From JAEUKA01 sp035328405 (GTDB lineage Bacteria; Myxococcota_A; Polyangia; Palsa-1104; JAEUJZ01), in the NCBI GenBank assembly GCA_035328405.1, contig DAOLIT010000005.1, positions 1 through 64,000 of the forward strand: a DNA stretch of 64,000 nt. The letters run 5' to 3'. The stretch's first letter is position 1. Each line of letters begins with the position of its first letter. Under the pieces are notes generated by a model. It had not been told where the DNA came from. It saw only the letters and a list, made by a program, of their open reading frames with translations, and did not search any database. The position numbers and the translations under genes are program-made. Below are positions 53,152 through 62,448 of the stretch, in pieces.

Positions 53152-53907
53152 TTATTTGCGAAAGGGGCTCTCAGCGATGGTGCCCGTGATGGTGGAAGGT
53201 GCGGTGGACGTGCCCCCAAAATACAACCCGGACGCCCATTTGAGCTTGTTATGCGATGTGGTCGAACATGCACGCGGGAGCGTCGTCACAGCATCGATGG
53301 AACGGCCCGCAACCGAGCCTTTCGCCTCGAAACGATACACGCCGCCGTCCAAGTACACGCGATACCGAATCGGCACGAGCGCGGCCAATTCCGCCTCGTC
53401 GAGGACGAACATCGGAGCGACGGGCGTCAGGTGTTTTCCGTTGTTGTTCGCATACGCCGTGACTTCGACGACGCGGGGCGTTTTGTCCAGACGAAAACGC
53501 CAGCCGAACATCGCGCCGTTGACCGACAGGTCGAGCGTCCCGCAATCCGACAAACCGGGCAGCTTGTTGAAGTCGAATTGGTCGCTGGGCTCGACGGGAT
53601 GGGTGATCACATACGCGGCAGACGAATCGAAACGAAACACGTAATCGCGCCCCGCCACCGTCGTAAACCACGCGAGCGGATTCCCAGGCGTCGCATCGCT
53701 GACGAGGGCACTGTGCGCACCTTTTGGAATCGTGTACGTCGCAAACGACGCGCGCAGTTCTTGTGCAAAAAGCGCCTCACTTGCAATGTCAGCGTCTGTT
53801 TGCGCACATCCGAACGGGAAAAAAATCAAACCGAGCAAACCAAGGGTGCCCACACCGCTGAGCAAAGAAAAAAGGGGAAAACCCGGCTTTGGGCGTGTTG
53901 TTTTCAT
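53152..53907 (-). CDS. Putative lipoprotein, unknown
   Basis: 251 residues. The long hydrophobic leader ends in FFPFGCAQ, a possible lipobox with Cys34. The mature part is beta-rich, with one Cys in each half (LSDCGTL, LPRACSTT). It is 21 bp upstream of the MDR gene on the same strand and divergent from lpdA. No family recognised. Confidence 0.6.
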   Translation of the reverse strand: MKTTRPKPGFPLFSLLSGVGTLGLLGLIFFPFGCAQTDADIASEALFAQELRASFATYTIPKGAHSALVSDATPGNPLAWFTTVAGRDYVFRFDSSAAYVITHPVEPSDQFDFNKLPGLSDCGTLDLSVNGAMFGWRFRLDKTPRVVEVTAYANNNGKHLTPVAPMFVLDEAELAALVPIRYRVYLDGGVYRFEAKGSVAGRSIDAVTTLPRACSTTSHNKLKWASGLYFGGTSTAPSTITGTIAESPFRK

Positions 53908-54089
53908 CGCGCGAGCCTAGTACGGCTGGCTCACTTCTCAAACTCCCGCGACCAAACCCACCGGGCATCTCGCGAAAAATCGGCGCGGCTGGTTGGGCAA
54001 GGTTCTGCGTGACTGTTGGGGAAGGCGCTCTACACTGGTCGTTCCTTTTTTCAAAACCCTTTTTCAAAAAAGACGAAAGGAAAACATCC

Positions 54090-55538
54090 ATGCAAAACCT
54101 ACGCACCGACGTGTGTGTCATCGGCTCGGGGCCGGGCGGTTATGTCGCGGCCATTCGCGCGGGTCAATTGGGCAAAAAAGTCGTTTGTGTCGAAAAAGCG
54201 TCTCCGGGTGGTGTGTGCCTCAATGTGGGCTGCATTCCGTCGAAGGCGCTCATCAGCGCCGCCAAGCAGTGGGACAAACTCTCTCACCTGGATTCGATGG
54301 GAATCTCGGTCAGCGGCGCGCGGCTCGACGTGGAGCAGCTTCAGAAGTGGAAAGCCGGCATCGTCGAGAAACTCACGTTCGGCGTTCGGCAGCTCGTGAA
54401 AAGTGCGGGCGGACAGTGGGTGTTTGGCACCGCCACGCTGCTCGACGCAAACACCGTCGAGGTCAGCGGACCCACAGGAAGTACATCCATCGTCGCTGAC
54501 AACATCATTTTGGCCACCGGATCGCGCCCCATCACCGTGCCCGGTTTTCCGATCGACAACCAACGCATCCACAATTCCGACGGCGGCCTGAATTTTCCGT
54601 CCGTTCCCAAACACCTCACCGTCATCGGAGGCGGATACATCGGCCTCGAGCTTGGCACCATGTGGCGAAAGCTCGGCGCGGAAGTGACCGTCGTCGAATT
54701 TACCGAGCAGCTTTTGCCCGGCAACGATCCAGAATTGGTTTCCGTCGTCGCCAAAAAGCTGAAAAACCTCGGCGTTCAGGTGTTTTTGGAACACAAGGCG
54801 CTCCGATACGAAGAAACCGACAACGGTCTGACGCTGTTTGTCGTGCCTCGTTCGTCCGACGGACAAAAGGACAAAGAGCTAGCGATTCCGACAGAGCGAG
54901 TGCTCGTTACCGTCGGTCGCCGCCCGAACAGCGAGGGCTTGGGCCTGGAAAAACTCGGCGTCAACATCGATCCGCGCGGTTTTGTCCTGGTTGACAAGCA
55001 GCAGCGCACCAGCGTGCCGAACGTGTTTGCAATCGGCGATGTGTGCGGTCAACCTATGCTCGCGCACAAAGCCAGCCGCGAAGCCGAGGTCGCCGTCGAG
55101 GTCGCGTGCGGCCACCGTTCCGAACAGGATGCCGTCGCGATCCCGGCTGTCATTTTCACCGATCCCGAAATCGGTTCCGTTGGCCTGACCGAAACCAGGG
55201 CCGTCGAAAAAGGCCACCGCGTCGTGACCGGAAAATATGCGTTTGCGGCGCTCGGGCGGGCGATGGCGGCCTTGGAAACCGACGGTTTTGTGAAAGTCGT
55301 GGCTGACGCAGACACCAAGCAGGTGCTCGGCATCCACATTGTCGGCCCGGCTGCCACCGATTTGATCAGCGAGGGAGCGTTTGCCCTGGAAATGGGTGCT
55401 TTTTTGCCGGACTTGGCGTTGACCGTTCACCCGCACCCGACGCTCGGAGAGGCCATCATGGAAGCCGCCAAAGCCGCACTCGGAGAGTCTCCGCATGTCG
55501 TAGGGGGTGGTCAAAAGACCCCCTCCCACCGCTCCTAA
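54090..55538 (+). CDS. lpdA: Dihydrolipoyl dehydrogenase
   Basis: 482 residues. CVIGSGPGGYVAAIRA binds FAD, the redox disulfide is GVCLNVGCIPSK (Cys43, Cys48), GGGYIGLELGTMW binds NAD and the active-site base is in VHPHPTLGEA. It reoxidises lipoamide in 2-oxoacid dehydrogenase or glycine-cleavage complexes; no E1/E2 genes are in the window. GAAAGGA precedes the ATG at 54090. Confidence 0.95.
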   Translation: MQNLRTDVCVIGSGPGGYVAAIRAGQLGKKVVCVEKASPGGVCLNVGCIPSKALISAAKQWDKLSHLDSMGISVSGARLDVEQLQKWKAGIVEKLTFGVRQLVKSAGGQWVFGTATLLDANTVEVSGPTGSTSIVADNIILATGSRPITVPGFPIDNQRIHNSDGGLNFPSVPKHLTVIGGGYIGLELGTMWRKLGAEVTVVEFTEQLLPGNDPELVSVVAKKLKNLGVQVFLEHKALRYEETDNGLTLFVVPRSSDGQKDKELAIPTERVLVTVGRRPNSEGLGLEKLGVNIDPRGFVLVDKQQRTSVPNVFAIGDVCGQPMLAHKASREAEVAVEVACGHRSEQDAVAIPAVIFTDPEIGSVGLTETRAVEKGHRVVTGKYAFAALGRAMAALETDGFVKVVADADTKQVLGIHIVGPAATDLISEGAFALEMGAFLPDLALTVHPHPTLGEAIMEAAKAALGESPHVVGGGQKTPSHRS

Positions 55539-55668
55539 CCCACCCCTTTCCCGAACAGCATCCCTCAAAAACGCGATGCCGGGTTAGCAAGAAGCCCGAT
55601 GTATCCGCTGCGAATGTGGGCCGCAGGAGTTTTGTGGAGGTAGCAGTTCGGGGGTTGTTTTTGTACTG

Positions 55669-55743
55669 TGCGCGCTCGGGGTTGGTTGTGTGTGCGGTGA
55701 GCTGATCAGGTTGAAAGGAGTTTCAAGATGCGCGCTCGGGGTT
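55669..55743. repeat. 15-bp direct repeat around the start of the fusion-protein gene
   Basis: TGCGCGCTCGGGGTT occurs at 55669-55683 and again at 55729-55743, exactly 60 bp apart. The second copy covers the first codons of the membrane-fusion gene. It may mark a small duplication. Confidence 0.5.
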
Positions 55744-56954
55744 CCAGGTCACGGTCGTTGAGGATTCCGGTGGTGATGGTTTCGGGGGTGGTGCTGTTGG
55801 TGCTTCTGCTGTTGGGGGCGTTTTATCGGGCCAAGCAGGGGGAAAGCCGGACGGCGCTCGCGGATGCACCGAAAGGGGTGACGACGGTGGTCGCGCGGCC
55901 CGCGAAATTTCGTCCGTTTCGGAAATATGTGGGCACGGTTGCGCCGTGGCTGGAGGCTCGGATTGGGCCGCAGTTTACGTCGGCGTATGTCGATACCGTG
56001 CTGTTTCGTCCGGGCGAGGCGGTGACGCGAGGGCAGGTGCTGGCGACGCTCGATTGCCGCAATGCGTCGGCGCAAAGCAAGGCGCTGGCGATGCAGGCGC
56101 GGGCGCTGTCGGAAACGCAGCACGCGGTGCAAAAAGAAGCGGCGCGGGTGTCGGGTTTGCTGTCGGGCGGGTTCGTGTCGGAAAACGAAGTGGAACGGCG
56201 AACGGCAGACAGTTCGAGCAAACAGGCCGAGCTGTTGGCGGCGCAGGCGCGTCTGTCGCGGGCGACGCTCGAGGTGGACGATTGCGTGCTGCGGGCTCCG
56301 TTTGCGGGGGAAGTGTCGGAGCGGCTGCTCGATCCGGGCGGTTTTGCGCGGCCCGGTGCGCCCATTTTGACGATGGTGGACCGGTCGCAAGTGCGGGTGC
56401 TGTTGGATGTGCCCGAAACGGACTTTCAAGTGGTTGCGGAAAAAACTCCGGTGCGTTTGCGGATGCTGGCGACGGGGGAAAAACTGTCGGGCGTCGTGGC
56501 GCGGCGGGCGCCGGGGGCGGATGCTTCGACGCGGACGATCCACGCCGAGATTGACCTGCTCGACGCGGAACGGCGTTTCCCAGTCGGGACGACGGCAGAG
56601 GCGACGCTCGATGTGGGCGAGCCCTTGCCCGCGCTGGAAGTGCCTTTGCGAGCGGCGCAGATTCGAGGTGAAACGGCGACCCTGTTCGTCATTGCCGACG
56701 GGCGAGCGAGCAAACGCAAGGTCGCGGTCTTGGGCGAATCCGGCGGAAGTGCTTTCGTCGCGCCCACAATCGACGCTTTGGCGCACATCGTCGTGGAAGG
56801 CCGATCCCTGCTTTCCGACGGGGACAAGGTGACAGAGAAAGGTGAAGACAAGCTCGAAGAGAAGCCAGCAGACAAGCCAACAGACCAGCCAACAGACACA
56901 ACTGAGCGAAAAGCGCAGGAGGCGGGTCCAAAACAGCCCGGACAAGCGCCATGA
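55728..56954 (+). CDS. RND efflux periplasmic adaptor
   Basis: 408 residues. A single N-terminal span (about 13-32) is followed by a split lipoyl domain (LFRPGEAVTRGQVLATLDC and CVLRAPFAGEVSERLLDPG) around a helical hairpin, then beta-barrel and membrane-proximal parts. The tail is charged and repetitive (EEKPADKPTDQPTDTTERK). AAAGGAG before the ATG. It works with the pump gene that overlaps it by 4 bp (ATGA). No outer-membrane factor gene is seen. Confidence 0.9.
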   Translation: MRARGSRSRSLRIPVVMVSGVVLLVLLLLGAFYRAKQGESRTALADAPKGVTTVVARPAKFRPFRKYVGTVAPWLEARIGPQFTSAYVDTVLFRPGEAVTRGQVLATLDCRNASAQSKALAMQARALSETQHAVQKEAARVSGLLSGGFVSENEVERRTADSSSKQAELLAAQARLSRATLEVDDCVLRAPFAGEVSERLLDPGGFARPGAPILTMVDRSQVRVLLDVPETDFQVVAEKTPVRLRMLATGEKLSGVVARRAPGADASTRTIHAEIDLLDAERRFPVGTTAEATLDVGEPLPALEVPLRAAQIRGETATLFVIADGRASKRKVAVLGESGGSAFVAPTIDALAHIVVEGRSLLSDGDKVTEKGEDKLEEKPADKPTDQPTDTTERKAQEAGPKQPGQAP

Positions 56955-59900
56955 CGCAGCTTTCCTTGCGCAATCCGATCGCGATTTTGATGTTGAGCAT
57001 CGCGCTCATCGTGTTTTCGGCGGTGGTGGTACCCCGGTTGGGCGTGGACACGTTCCCGGAACTGACGCCTCCGGTGCTGGTCGTGGGGACGCTGGCCTCG
57101 GGGCTTGGGCCCAAAGATGTCGAAAAAACGATCTCGTGGCGGATCGAAAAGTACGTGAGTGCGACCCCCGGCGTGGATCATGTCCAGAGCGTCTCGCGCA
57201 ACAACCTGTCCGTGGTGTACGTCTGGCTCAAGTGGGGGACGGACCTCAACGCGGCGCAGACGTTGGTGCAGCAGCAGGTCGCGTTTGCGATGGCGGCAGT
57301 GCCCAAGTCCCTCGGCGTGCTGCCGCCGTTTGTGCTGCAATACGATCCGTCGAATGCGCCGGTGATTCAGGTGGCCGTGCTCGGGGAGGGGTTTACGGGG
57401 CCGCAGATTTACGACTACGCCCAGAACGTCATCGAACCGATCATCGAGGGGATTCCCGGCGTGGCGAGCGCGTCTCCCAACGGCGGGCGGCAGCGGCAGA
57501 TCAACATTGTCGTGGACCCGGTCGCGTCGCAGGCGCGGGGCGTGTCGTCTTCGGACCTTGCGCAGGTCGTGGCGCAGACGAACGCGCTTCTGCCATCGGG
57601 CCGCTTCATCAGCGAGCGGTTTGACGCCAACGTCTATACCAATGCCGTGCCCGACCGCGTGAAGGCAATTGGCGAGGCGGTGGTCAAGCTCAAACAGGGC
57701 AAGCCGGTGCTTCTGCGGGATGTCGCCAAGGTCGAAGATGGCGGTGCGCCCGAAACGCAAGCGGTCAGCCTGGACGGACGCGAGGCCGTGTACCTGAACG
57801 TGCTGCGCGTGCCGGGCGGAAACACCATCCAGATTGTCGATTCCGTGAAGAAAATCCTCGCGAACCTGCAAGGCACCCTTCCCAAAGGCATGGAGGTGTT
57901 CCCCATCTTTGACCAGTCCACGTTCGTGCGCAGCAGTTACCAAGGTCTGCGCAGCGAAGTGATGTTGGCGATGGGGCTCGTGTCGCTTGTGATTCTGATC
58001 TTTTTGCAGAATCTGCGCGCCGTGCTTGTGGCCATGTTTTCCATTCCCATTGCGTTTGCGACGATTCTGCTCACGCTGTACGCCACGGGGCAGACGCTCA
58101 ATGCGTTCACGCTTGGGGGGCTCACGTTGGCCATGGGTCCGCTCGTGGACATTTCCGTGGTCGTGCTCGAATCGATCCACCGCTACCGGAACACAGGTCT
58201 GTCGGACGAGGAAGCCGCGCTCAAAGGGGCCAATGCCGTCGCGCTGCCTGCGCTGGCGGCGACGCTCACGACGGTTGCGGTGCTTCTGCCCGTGCTCTTG
58301 CTGGCGGGTTTGGCCAAGAAATTGTTTGCGCCGCTCGCCTTGACGGTCGCCACCGGTATGTTCGCCGGGTATTTCATCAGCCTGACGGTGACGCCGCTCG
58401 GATGTCGGTACGTTTTGGGGCACGGCGAACCGGGGCGGCTCGCGCGCTGGTTTTCGGACAAAACACAGGGGCTGGCCGAGGCCTATGCCGGCCTACTGCG
58501 GCGGGTGCTTCCGCATCGGTTCTGGGTGCTTGGGAGTGCGCTCGTCCTGGTTGCCGCCAGCGTCTCTATCGCAGTCCGTTTGCCGAGTACGTTCTTCCCC
58601 GAAATCGACGAAAGCATGGAGCGCATCTATTTCCGTCTCGCGCCCGGCACCTCGCTGCCCCAGTCCGTAAAGGTCGCGCGCGACATGGAGGCCTTGTTGC
58701 GAAAAGAACTCCCTGCCGACACCTACACACACTTTTTGATGAACGTCGGGTCCTCCCAAAATGCGCGAGCCGCCATGAACAGTCCCAATGCCGGCCCCCA
58801 CATGGGTTTTCTGCGCATCGAGCTGACCGACCCCGAACACCGAACCGCCACGCAACACGAGCTTTCCCGAACCATCCGAGCGACGCTGTCCCGCCACTTT
58901 CCCGGCATCGACTTTCAGCAAGAGCCCGGCGGGCTCGTCGCGCGCGTGTTCGGCAACGGATACCCCGCACCGATTGTTGTTGAGGTGCGCGGCGATTCTC
59001 TGGAAGACCTGGCTGCGCAATCCGTGGCCGTCGCTGAGGTCGGACGCACCGTGACCGGCCTGGTCGATGTCACCCCCACTTTCCAACTCGATTATCCCGA
59101 GGTCCGCGTCAACATCGATCGAACCTCTGCCGGCATGGTCGGCGTGCAACTGCGCGGCGCGGCTCAGGCCACCCTCGAAGCCACCTTGGGCAACATCAAC
59201 ACCCCCAGCGTGTGGGTCGATGGCGGCAACGGCCAGTCGTACTACGTCGTCACCGGCTACAGTCCCAAAGCCGTCAATGACCCCAACGCCCTGTCCCGGA
59301 TTCCCTTGCGCATGAGCGCCAAAGGGGAAACGGTCCCCCTTGGTGCCTATGGGACGATTCGGAGGTCGGTCGGGCCCCTGTTTGTCGAACGCAACCAACT
59401 GACCCGCGTCGCCACCATCAACTTTCAAACCGACGGACGCGACATTGGCACCGCTGCCGCAGAACTCGAAGGCAAACTGCGCACCCAACCGAAAACTGCC
59501 TCTCTGAAATGGAGTTTTGTCGGGCAGATCGATCTACTGCGCACCACCTTTGGCGGTTTGGGGGTCGCGATCCTCCTCGCCGTCATGGTCGTCTTCATGA
59601 TCATGGCGTCCCAGTTTCATTCCCTCCGTTTGCCCTTCATCATGCTGTTTACCATTCCTGTTTCGCTGCTCGGCATCGTGTTGGCGCTTCTATCTGCCAA
59701 ACAGGGGTTCTCCATTCCTGCCCTGATGGGGATGTTGTTGGTCGTCGGGATTGCCGTTTCAAACGGCATCCTCCTCATTGATGCAGCGTCTCTTGAGGTT
59801 TCTGCGGGCTACGATGTGGCAGAAGCCGTCGTCCGTGCTGCGCGCGTCCGGTTCATTCCGATTGCGATGACCAGCCTGGCCACCATCATCGGTCTCTTGC

Positions 59901-60094
59901 CCACCGCGCTCGGCCTGGAACAGGCTGCCGCGTCGAACCGCCCCCTCGCACTCGCCGTCGTTGGGGGGTTGACCTCCTCGACCCTCTTGTCTCTGTTTCT
60001 GCTCCCGTGTCTGTTCACGCTGGTTTCGGGAAAACCCAAGACCACCCCCGAACCGGCCCCTTGGGTGCCTGAAAAAACCGATGAAGTTCCCTGA
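56951..60094 (+). CDS. RND-family efflux pump inner-membrane subunit
   Basis: 1047 residues, the normal size. LRNPIAILMLSIALIVFSAV is the first span; two large periplasmic loops follow spans 1 and 7; FFPEIDESMERIYFRL and the late MASQFHSLRLPFIMLFTIPV are typical. The middle span region holds GGLTLAMGPLVDISVVVLES. A proton-relay Asp is visible (LVDISVVV). It resembles HAE-1/CzcA-like pumps; substrate unknown. It overlaps both neighbours, so three genes are coupled. Confidence 0.92.
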   Translation: MTQLSLRNPIAILMLSIALIVFSAVVVPRLGVDTFPELTPPVLVVGTLASGLGPKDVEKTISWRIEKYVSATPGVDHVQSVSRNNLSVVYVWLKWGTDLNAAQTLVQQQVAFAMAAVPKSLGVLPPFVLQYDPSNAPVIQVAVLGEGFTGPQIYDYAQNVIEPIIEGIPGVASASPNGGRQRQINIVVDPVASQARGVSSSDLAQVVAQTNALLPSGRFISERFDANVYTNAVPDRVKAIGEAVVKLKQGKPVLLRDVAKVEDGGAPETQAVSLDGREAVYLNVLRVPGGNTIQIVDSVKKILANLQGTLPKGMEVFPIFDQSTFVRSSYQGLRSEVMLAMGLVSLVILIFLQNLRAVLVAMFSIPIAFATILLTLYATGQTLNAFTLGGLTLAMGPLVDISVVVLESIHRYRNTGLSDEEAALKGANAVALPALAATLTTVAVLLPVLLLAGLAKKLFAPLALTVATGMFAGYFISLTVTPLGCRYVLGHGEPGRLARWFSDKTQGLAEAYAGLLRRVLPHRFWVLGSALVLVAASVSIAVRLPSTFFPEIDESMERIYFRLAPGTSLPQSVKVARDMEALLRKELPADTYTHFLMNVGSSQNARAAMNSPNAGPHMGFLRIELTDPEHRTATQHELSRTIRATLSRHFPGIDFQQEPGGLVARVFGNGYPAPIVVEVRGDSLEDLAAQSVAVAEVGRTVTGLVDVTPTFQLDYPEVRVNIDRTSAGMVGVQLRGAAQATLEATLGNINTPSVWVDGGNGQSYYVVTGYSPKAVNDPNALSRIPLRMSAKGETVPLGAYGTIRRSVGPLFVERNQLTRVATINFQTDGRDIGTAAAELEGKLRTQPKTASLKWSFVGQIDLLRTTFGGLGVAILLAVMVVFMIMASQFHSLRLPFIMLFTIPVSLLGIVLALLSAKQGFSIPALMGMLLVVGIAVSNGILLIDAASLEVSAGYDVAEAVVRAARVRFIPIAMTSLATIIGLLPTALGLEQAAASNRPLALAVVGGLTSSTLLSLFLLPCLFTLVSGKPKTTPEPAPWVPEKTDEVP

Positions 60095-60419
60095 CGGCGC
60101 GGGCGTCCGGCCCGAAAAAAAAGAAGAGCTGCTGGCGCGCATCCAGCGACTCGGCATCGAGCTGTCTTCCGTTCAAGAACAAGCCGTCAAAGGCAGCGGC
60201 CCCGGCGGTCAAAAGATCAACAAAACCGCAAGCGGAGTCCGCCTGACCTATGAACGAGACGGCGTGGTATTCCAGGTGAAATGGACCCGCGAAAGACAAC
60301 ACAGCCTCAACCGCTTTTTGGCCCTCCGCGAGCTGTGCGACCGAGTGGAAATCGCCGTGTCCCCCGAAACCTCCCAACGACTCAAAGACTACGAACGGAT
60401 ACGGAAGAAGAAGTCGTAG
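60081..60419 (+). CDS. Class I release factor-like (GGQ) small protein
   Basis: 112 residues. VKGSGPGGQKINKTASGVRL carries the GGQ (42-44) that triggers peptidyl-tRNA hydrolysis. No codon-recognition domain is present. A short helical, Lys-rich tail (KDYERIRKKKS) resembles the ribosome-channel tails of ArfB/ICT1-type rescue factors. It may free stalled ribosomes. It overlaps the pump gene by 14 bp, an odd partner. Confidence 0.85.
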   Translation: MKFPDGAGVRPEKKEELLARIQRLGIELSSVQEQAVKGSGPGGQKINKTASGVRLTYERDGVVFQVKWTRERQHSLNRFLALRELCDRVEIAVSPETSQRLKDYERIRKKKS

Positions 60420-60440
60420 TGGCGGCACCCCGGCATCCAA

Positions 60441-60902
60441 AAATGAACCCCTTGCACCTGCGCAACCGACTCCTTGCACCTGCTGAGCCGACGTTTGGCC
60501 TCTTCAAGGTCAACCCTTGGCATGTGCACCGCAGGGAATCGGCCTGAAAGAACCAAATTTTTTGGCCTGCTGCGGCCCACGTTTGGCCTCGGCAAGGCTG
60601 GTCATGTGGCCCTGTCCTATCGGTGATGGGCAGTTGCCAGGCCAACCTTTGGCAGCAGAAGGCCCATTTTTTTGGCCCAAGCAGGCCAACCCTCGGCGTT
60701 GCGTAGGCCAAACCGAGGCTTTCACCAGGCGACTGTGCGGACCCAAGCAAGCCAACCCCCGACCGAACAAGAGCCAACCCCTAACACACGCAAGGCCAAC
60801 CCCCGACCGAACAAGAGCCAACCCCTAACACACGCAAGGCCATCCTTTGACACCACCAAGGCCGGCTCGTTGGTTCCACAAGAGTCAAGCATTCCCCGTG
60901 GA
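60441..60902. repeat. 22-bp tandem palindromic array, about 21 units
   Basis: Units stay in a 22-bp register from 60441 to about 60902 (for example 60485, 60507, 60573, 60595, 60639, 60683, 60705, 60727, 60749, 60771, 60793, 60815, 60837, 60859). The consensus is close to AGGCCAACCnTTGGC plus 7 variable bases. Good units hold a dyad GCCAA-nnn-TTGGC. 60751-60794 and 60795-60838 are identical 44-bp double units. It fills the gap between two convergent genes, so it is not a promoter region for either. It has no unique spacers, so it is not CRISPR, and 22 is not a multiple of three. Confidence 0.85.
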
Positions 60903-60921
60903 ACCCCTGTCGGCGGCCATT

Positions 60922-62448
60922 TCACTTGGGCTTCGACGCCTTTGGAGGCTCGTCGCTGAAACCGTATTCTCGTAGTTTGTAGAGGAGAGCCCGATGGGAG
61001 AGGTCTAGCAGGCGAGCGGCTGCGGAGCGGTTCCCTCCTGTTCTGTGAAGTGCTCGCGCAATCAGTTCCTTTTCGATGCGTATGGTGGCTGTTTTGATCG
61101 ACAGATCAGAGGCCCCCAAACCTTCCGAAACCCTCGCTACAGTCCCCCCTTTTTCCTCCCCCAAAGTCCCCCCTTCGCCACTCTTTTCCCAATCTGTTTT
61201 GGCTAAAAAACCGCTCGCCACATCGAAAGGAAGGTCGCTCGATTCAAGCCTGGTTTTTTCACACAACACCACTGCACGCTCAATCAAGTTTTCGAGCTCT
61301 CGCACGTTGCCCGGAAACGGATACCGCTGCAACGCCTGCTGTGCGGAAGGAGACATCGACACAATGGGACGACCAAGGCGTTGCGCTGTCCTCCGCAGAA
61401 CATGAAAAGCAAGCGGCAAGATGTCTTCCGGTCGTTCCCTCAGCGGCGGAACACAGAGTTCCACCACGCTCAAACGGTAGTACAAATCGGCACGGAACCG
61501 GCCTGCCTCGACCTCCTTGGATAGATTCCGCAGCGTCGCCGCCAGCACGCGAACATCAACGGCGACTTCCTGGGTACTCCCAACGGGCAGAATTTTTTGC
61601 TCTTGCAGCACACGCAACAGTTTGACCTGAAGCTTCAGGGGCAACTCTCCGATTTCATCCAGAAACAGAGTTCCCAAAGAGGCTTGCCGGAACACCCCCG
61701 GTTCATCTCGAAAGGCATCTGTGAAGGCCCCCTGAACATGACCAAACAACAGACTTTCCAGCAGCGTTTCCGGCAGAGCCCCACAGTTGATCGCGATAAA
61801 TGGTCCGTCTTGCCGAGGCGAACATCGGTGAATCGCCCGCGCCAACACTTCCTTTCCTGTTCCCGATTCCCCCAAAAGAAGTACAGGCGTTTTGTGAACC
61901 GCAACCTTCCTGATCTGCCGCAGCAGTTCCTGCATCGCTTTGGACTCTGCAAGGATTCCTTCTGTCCCCGCGGAAACCCCGTTCCTGTCTGTCTGTTCCG
62001 GCAAAAACCGGCCCGCTGTTCGGTCCCCAAGCACCCCCTCTCGCGCTGCCGCCTTGTGCAGAGCCAACTGCACTTCAGCGGCTTTCAGTGGCCATCCCAG
62101 CACGTCGTACGCACCCGCCCCGATCAGGCTGCGCACCTGCAAAGGAGAGGGATGCTTAGAGGCAACGAGCACCGTCGAGGCCATGCCCTTCCATCTCGCT
62201 ACCGCTGCCGCTTCCCCCTCTGCCTCCCCTTCGGCGTCCGCAGGGTCAAGTTCTGCGACAAGCAGATCTCCCCCTTTTCCCAAACACAGCGCGGCGGCGG
62301 CCTCGGTCGAACTTGTGACCAGCGAGACTGAAAAACCCTCTTCTCGCAACGACTCCGCAACATATCGTCCGCGCGCCGCGTCTTGCGTCCACACAAGCGC
62401 CTGACGACTCCCAAACGTGTTCTGATCACACTCCTTTTTGCGAACCAT
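60922..62448 (-). CDS. Sigma-54-dependent activator with degenerate receiver
   Basis: 508 residues. The N-terminal domain has the receiver outline, but the phospho-acceptor position reads LLVAELDP (Glu66 for Asp), the acidic pair is gone and the conserved Lys is Trp119 (DVLGWPLK). AAA+ domain: Walker A GESGTGKE (193-200), GAFTDA (240-245, usually GAFTGA) and LFLDEIGE (261-268). A Fis-type helix-turn-helix ends the protein (GGNRSAAARLLDLSHRALLY). Probably constitutive or controlled without phosphorylation. The ATG at 62448 lies inside the end of the BKACE gene. Confidence 0.92.
   Translation of the reverse strand: MVRKKECDQNTFGSRQALVWTQDAARGRYVAESLREEGFSVSLVTSSTEAAAALCLGKGGDLLVAELDPADAEGEAEGEAAAVARWKGMASTVLVASKHPSPLQVRSLIGAGAYDVLGWPLKAAEVQLALHKAAAREGVLGDRTAGRFLPEQTDRNGVSAGTEGILAESKAMQELLRQIRKVAVHKTPVLLLGESGTGKEVLARAIHRCSPRQDGPFIAINCGALPETLLESLLFGHVQGAFTDAFRDEPGVFRQASLGTLFLDEIGELPLKLQVKLLRVLQEQKILPVGSTQEVAVDVRVLAATLRNLSKEVEAGRFRADLYYRLSVVELCVPPLRERPEDILPLAFHVLRRTAQRLGRPIVSMSPSAQQALQRYPFPGNVRELENLIERAVVLCEKTRLESSDLPFDVASGFLAKTDWEKSGEGGTLGEEKGGTVARVSEGLGASDLSIKTATIRIEKELIARALHRTGGNRSAAARLLDLSHRALLYKLREYGFSDEPPKASKPK

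Noticed and set aside
51541..54012. An 823-codon plus-strand open frame across xerD, the MDR gene and the lipoprotein
   Set aside because: It is antisense to three supported genes and has an Arg/His-rich composition without motifs.
56426..58423. A 665-codon minus-strand open frame opposite the RND genes
   Set aside because: Very rich in Arg, His and Gln and antisense to clear RND adaptor and pump sequence.
60441..60902. CRISPR array
   Set aside because: Units are contiguous 22-bp degenerate repeats with no unique spacers, and there are no cas genes.
60510..60925. Small open frames within the 22-bp array
   Set aside because: The 22-bp period keeps several frames open on both strands, giving repetitive Trp/Gly/Leu peptides without start signals.
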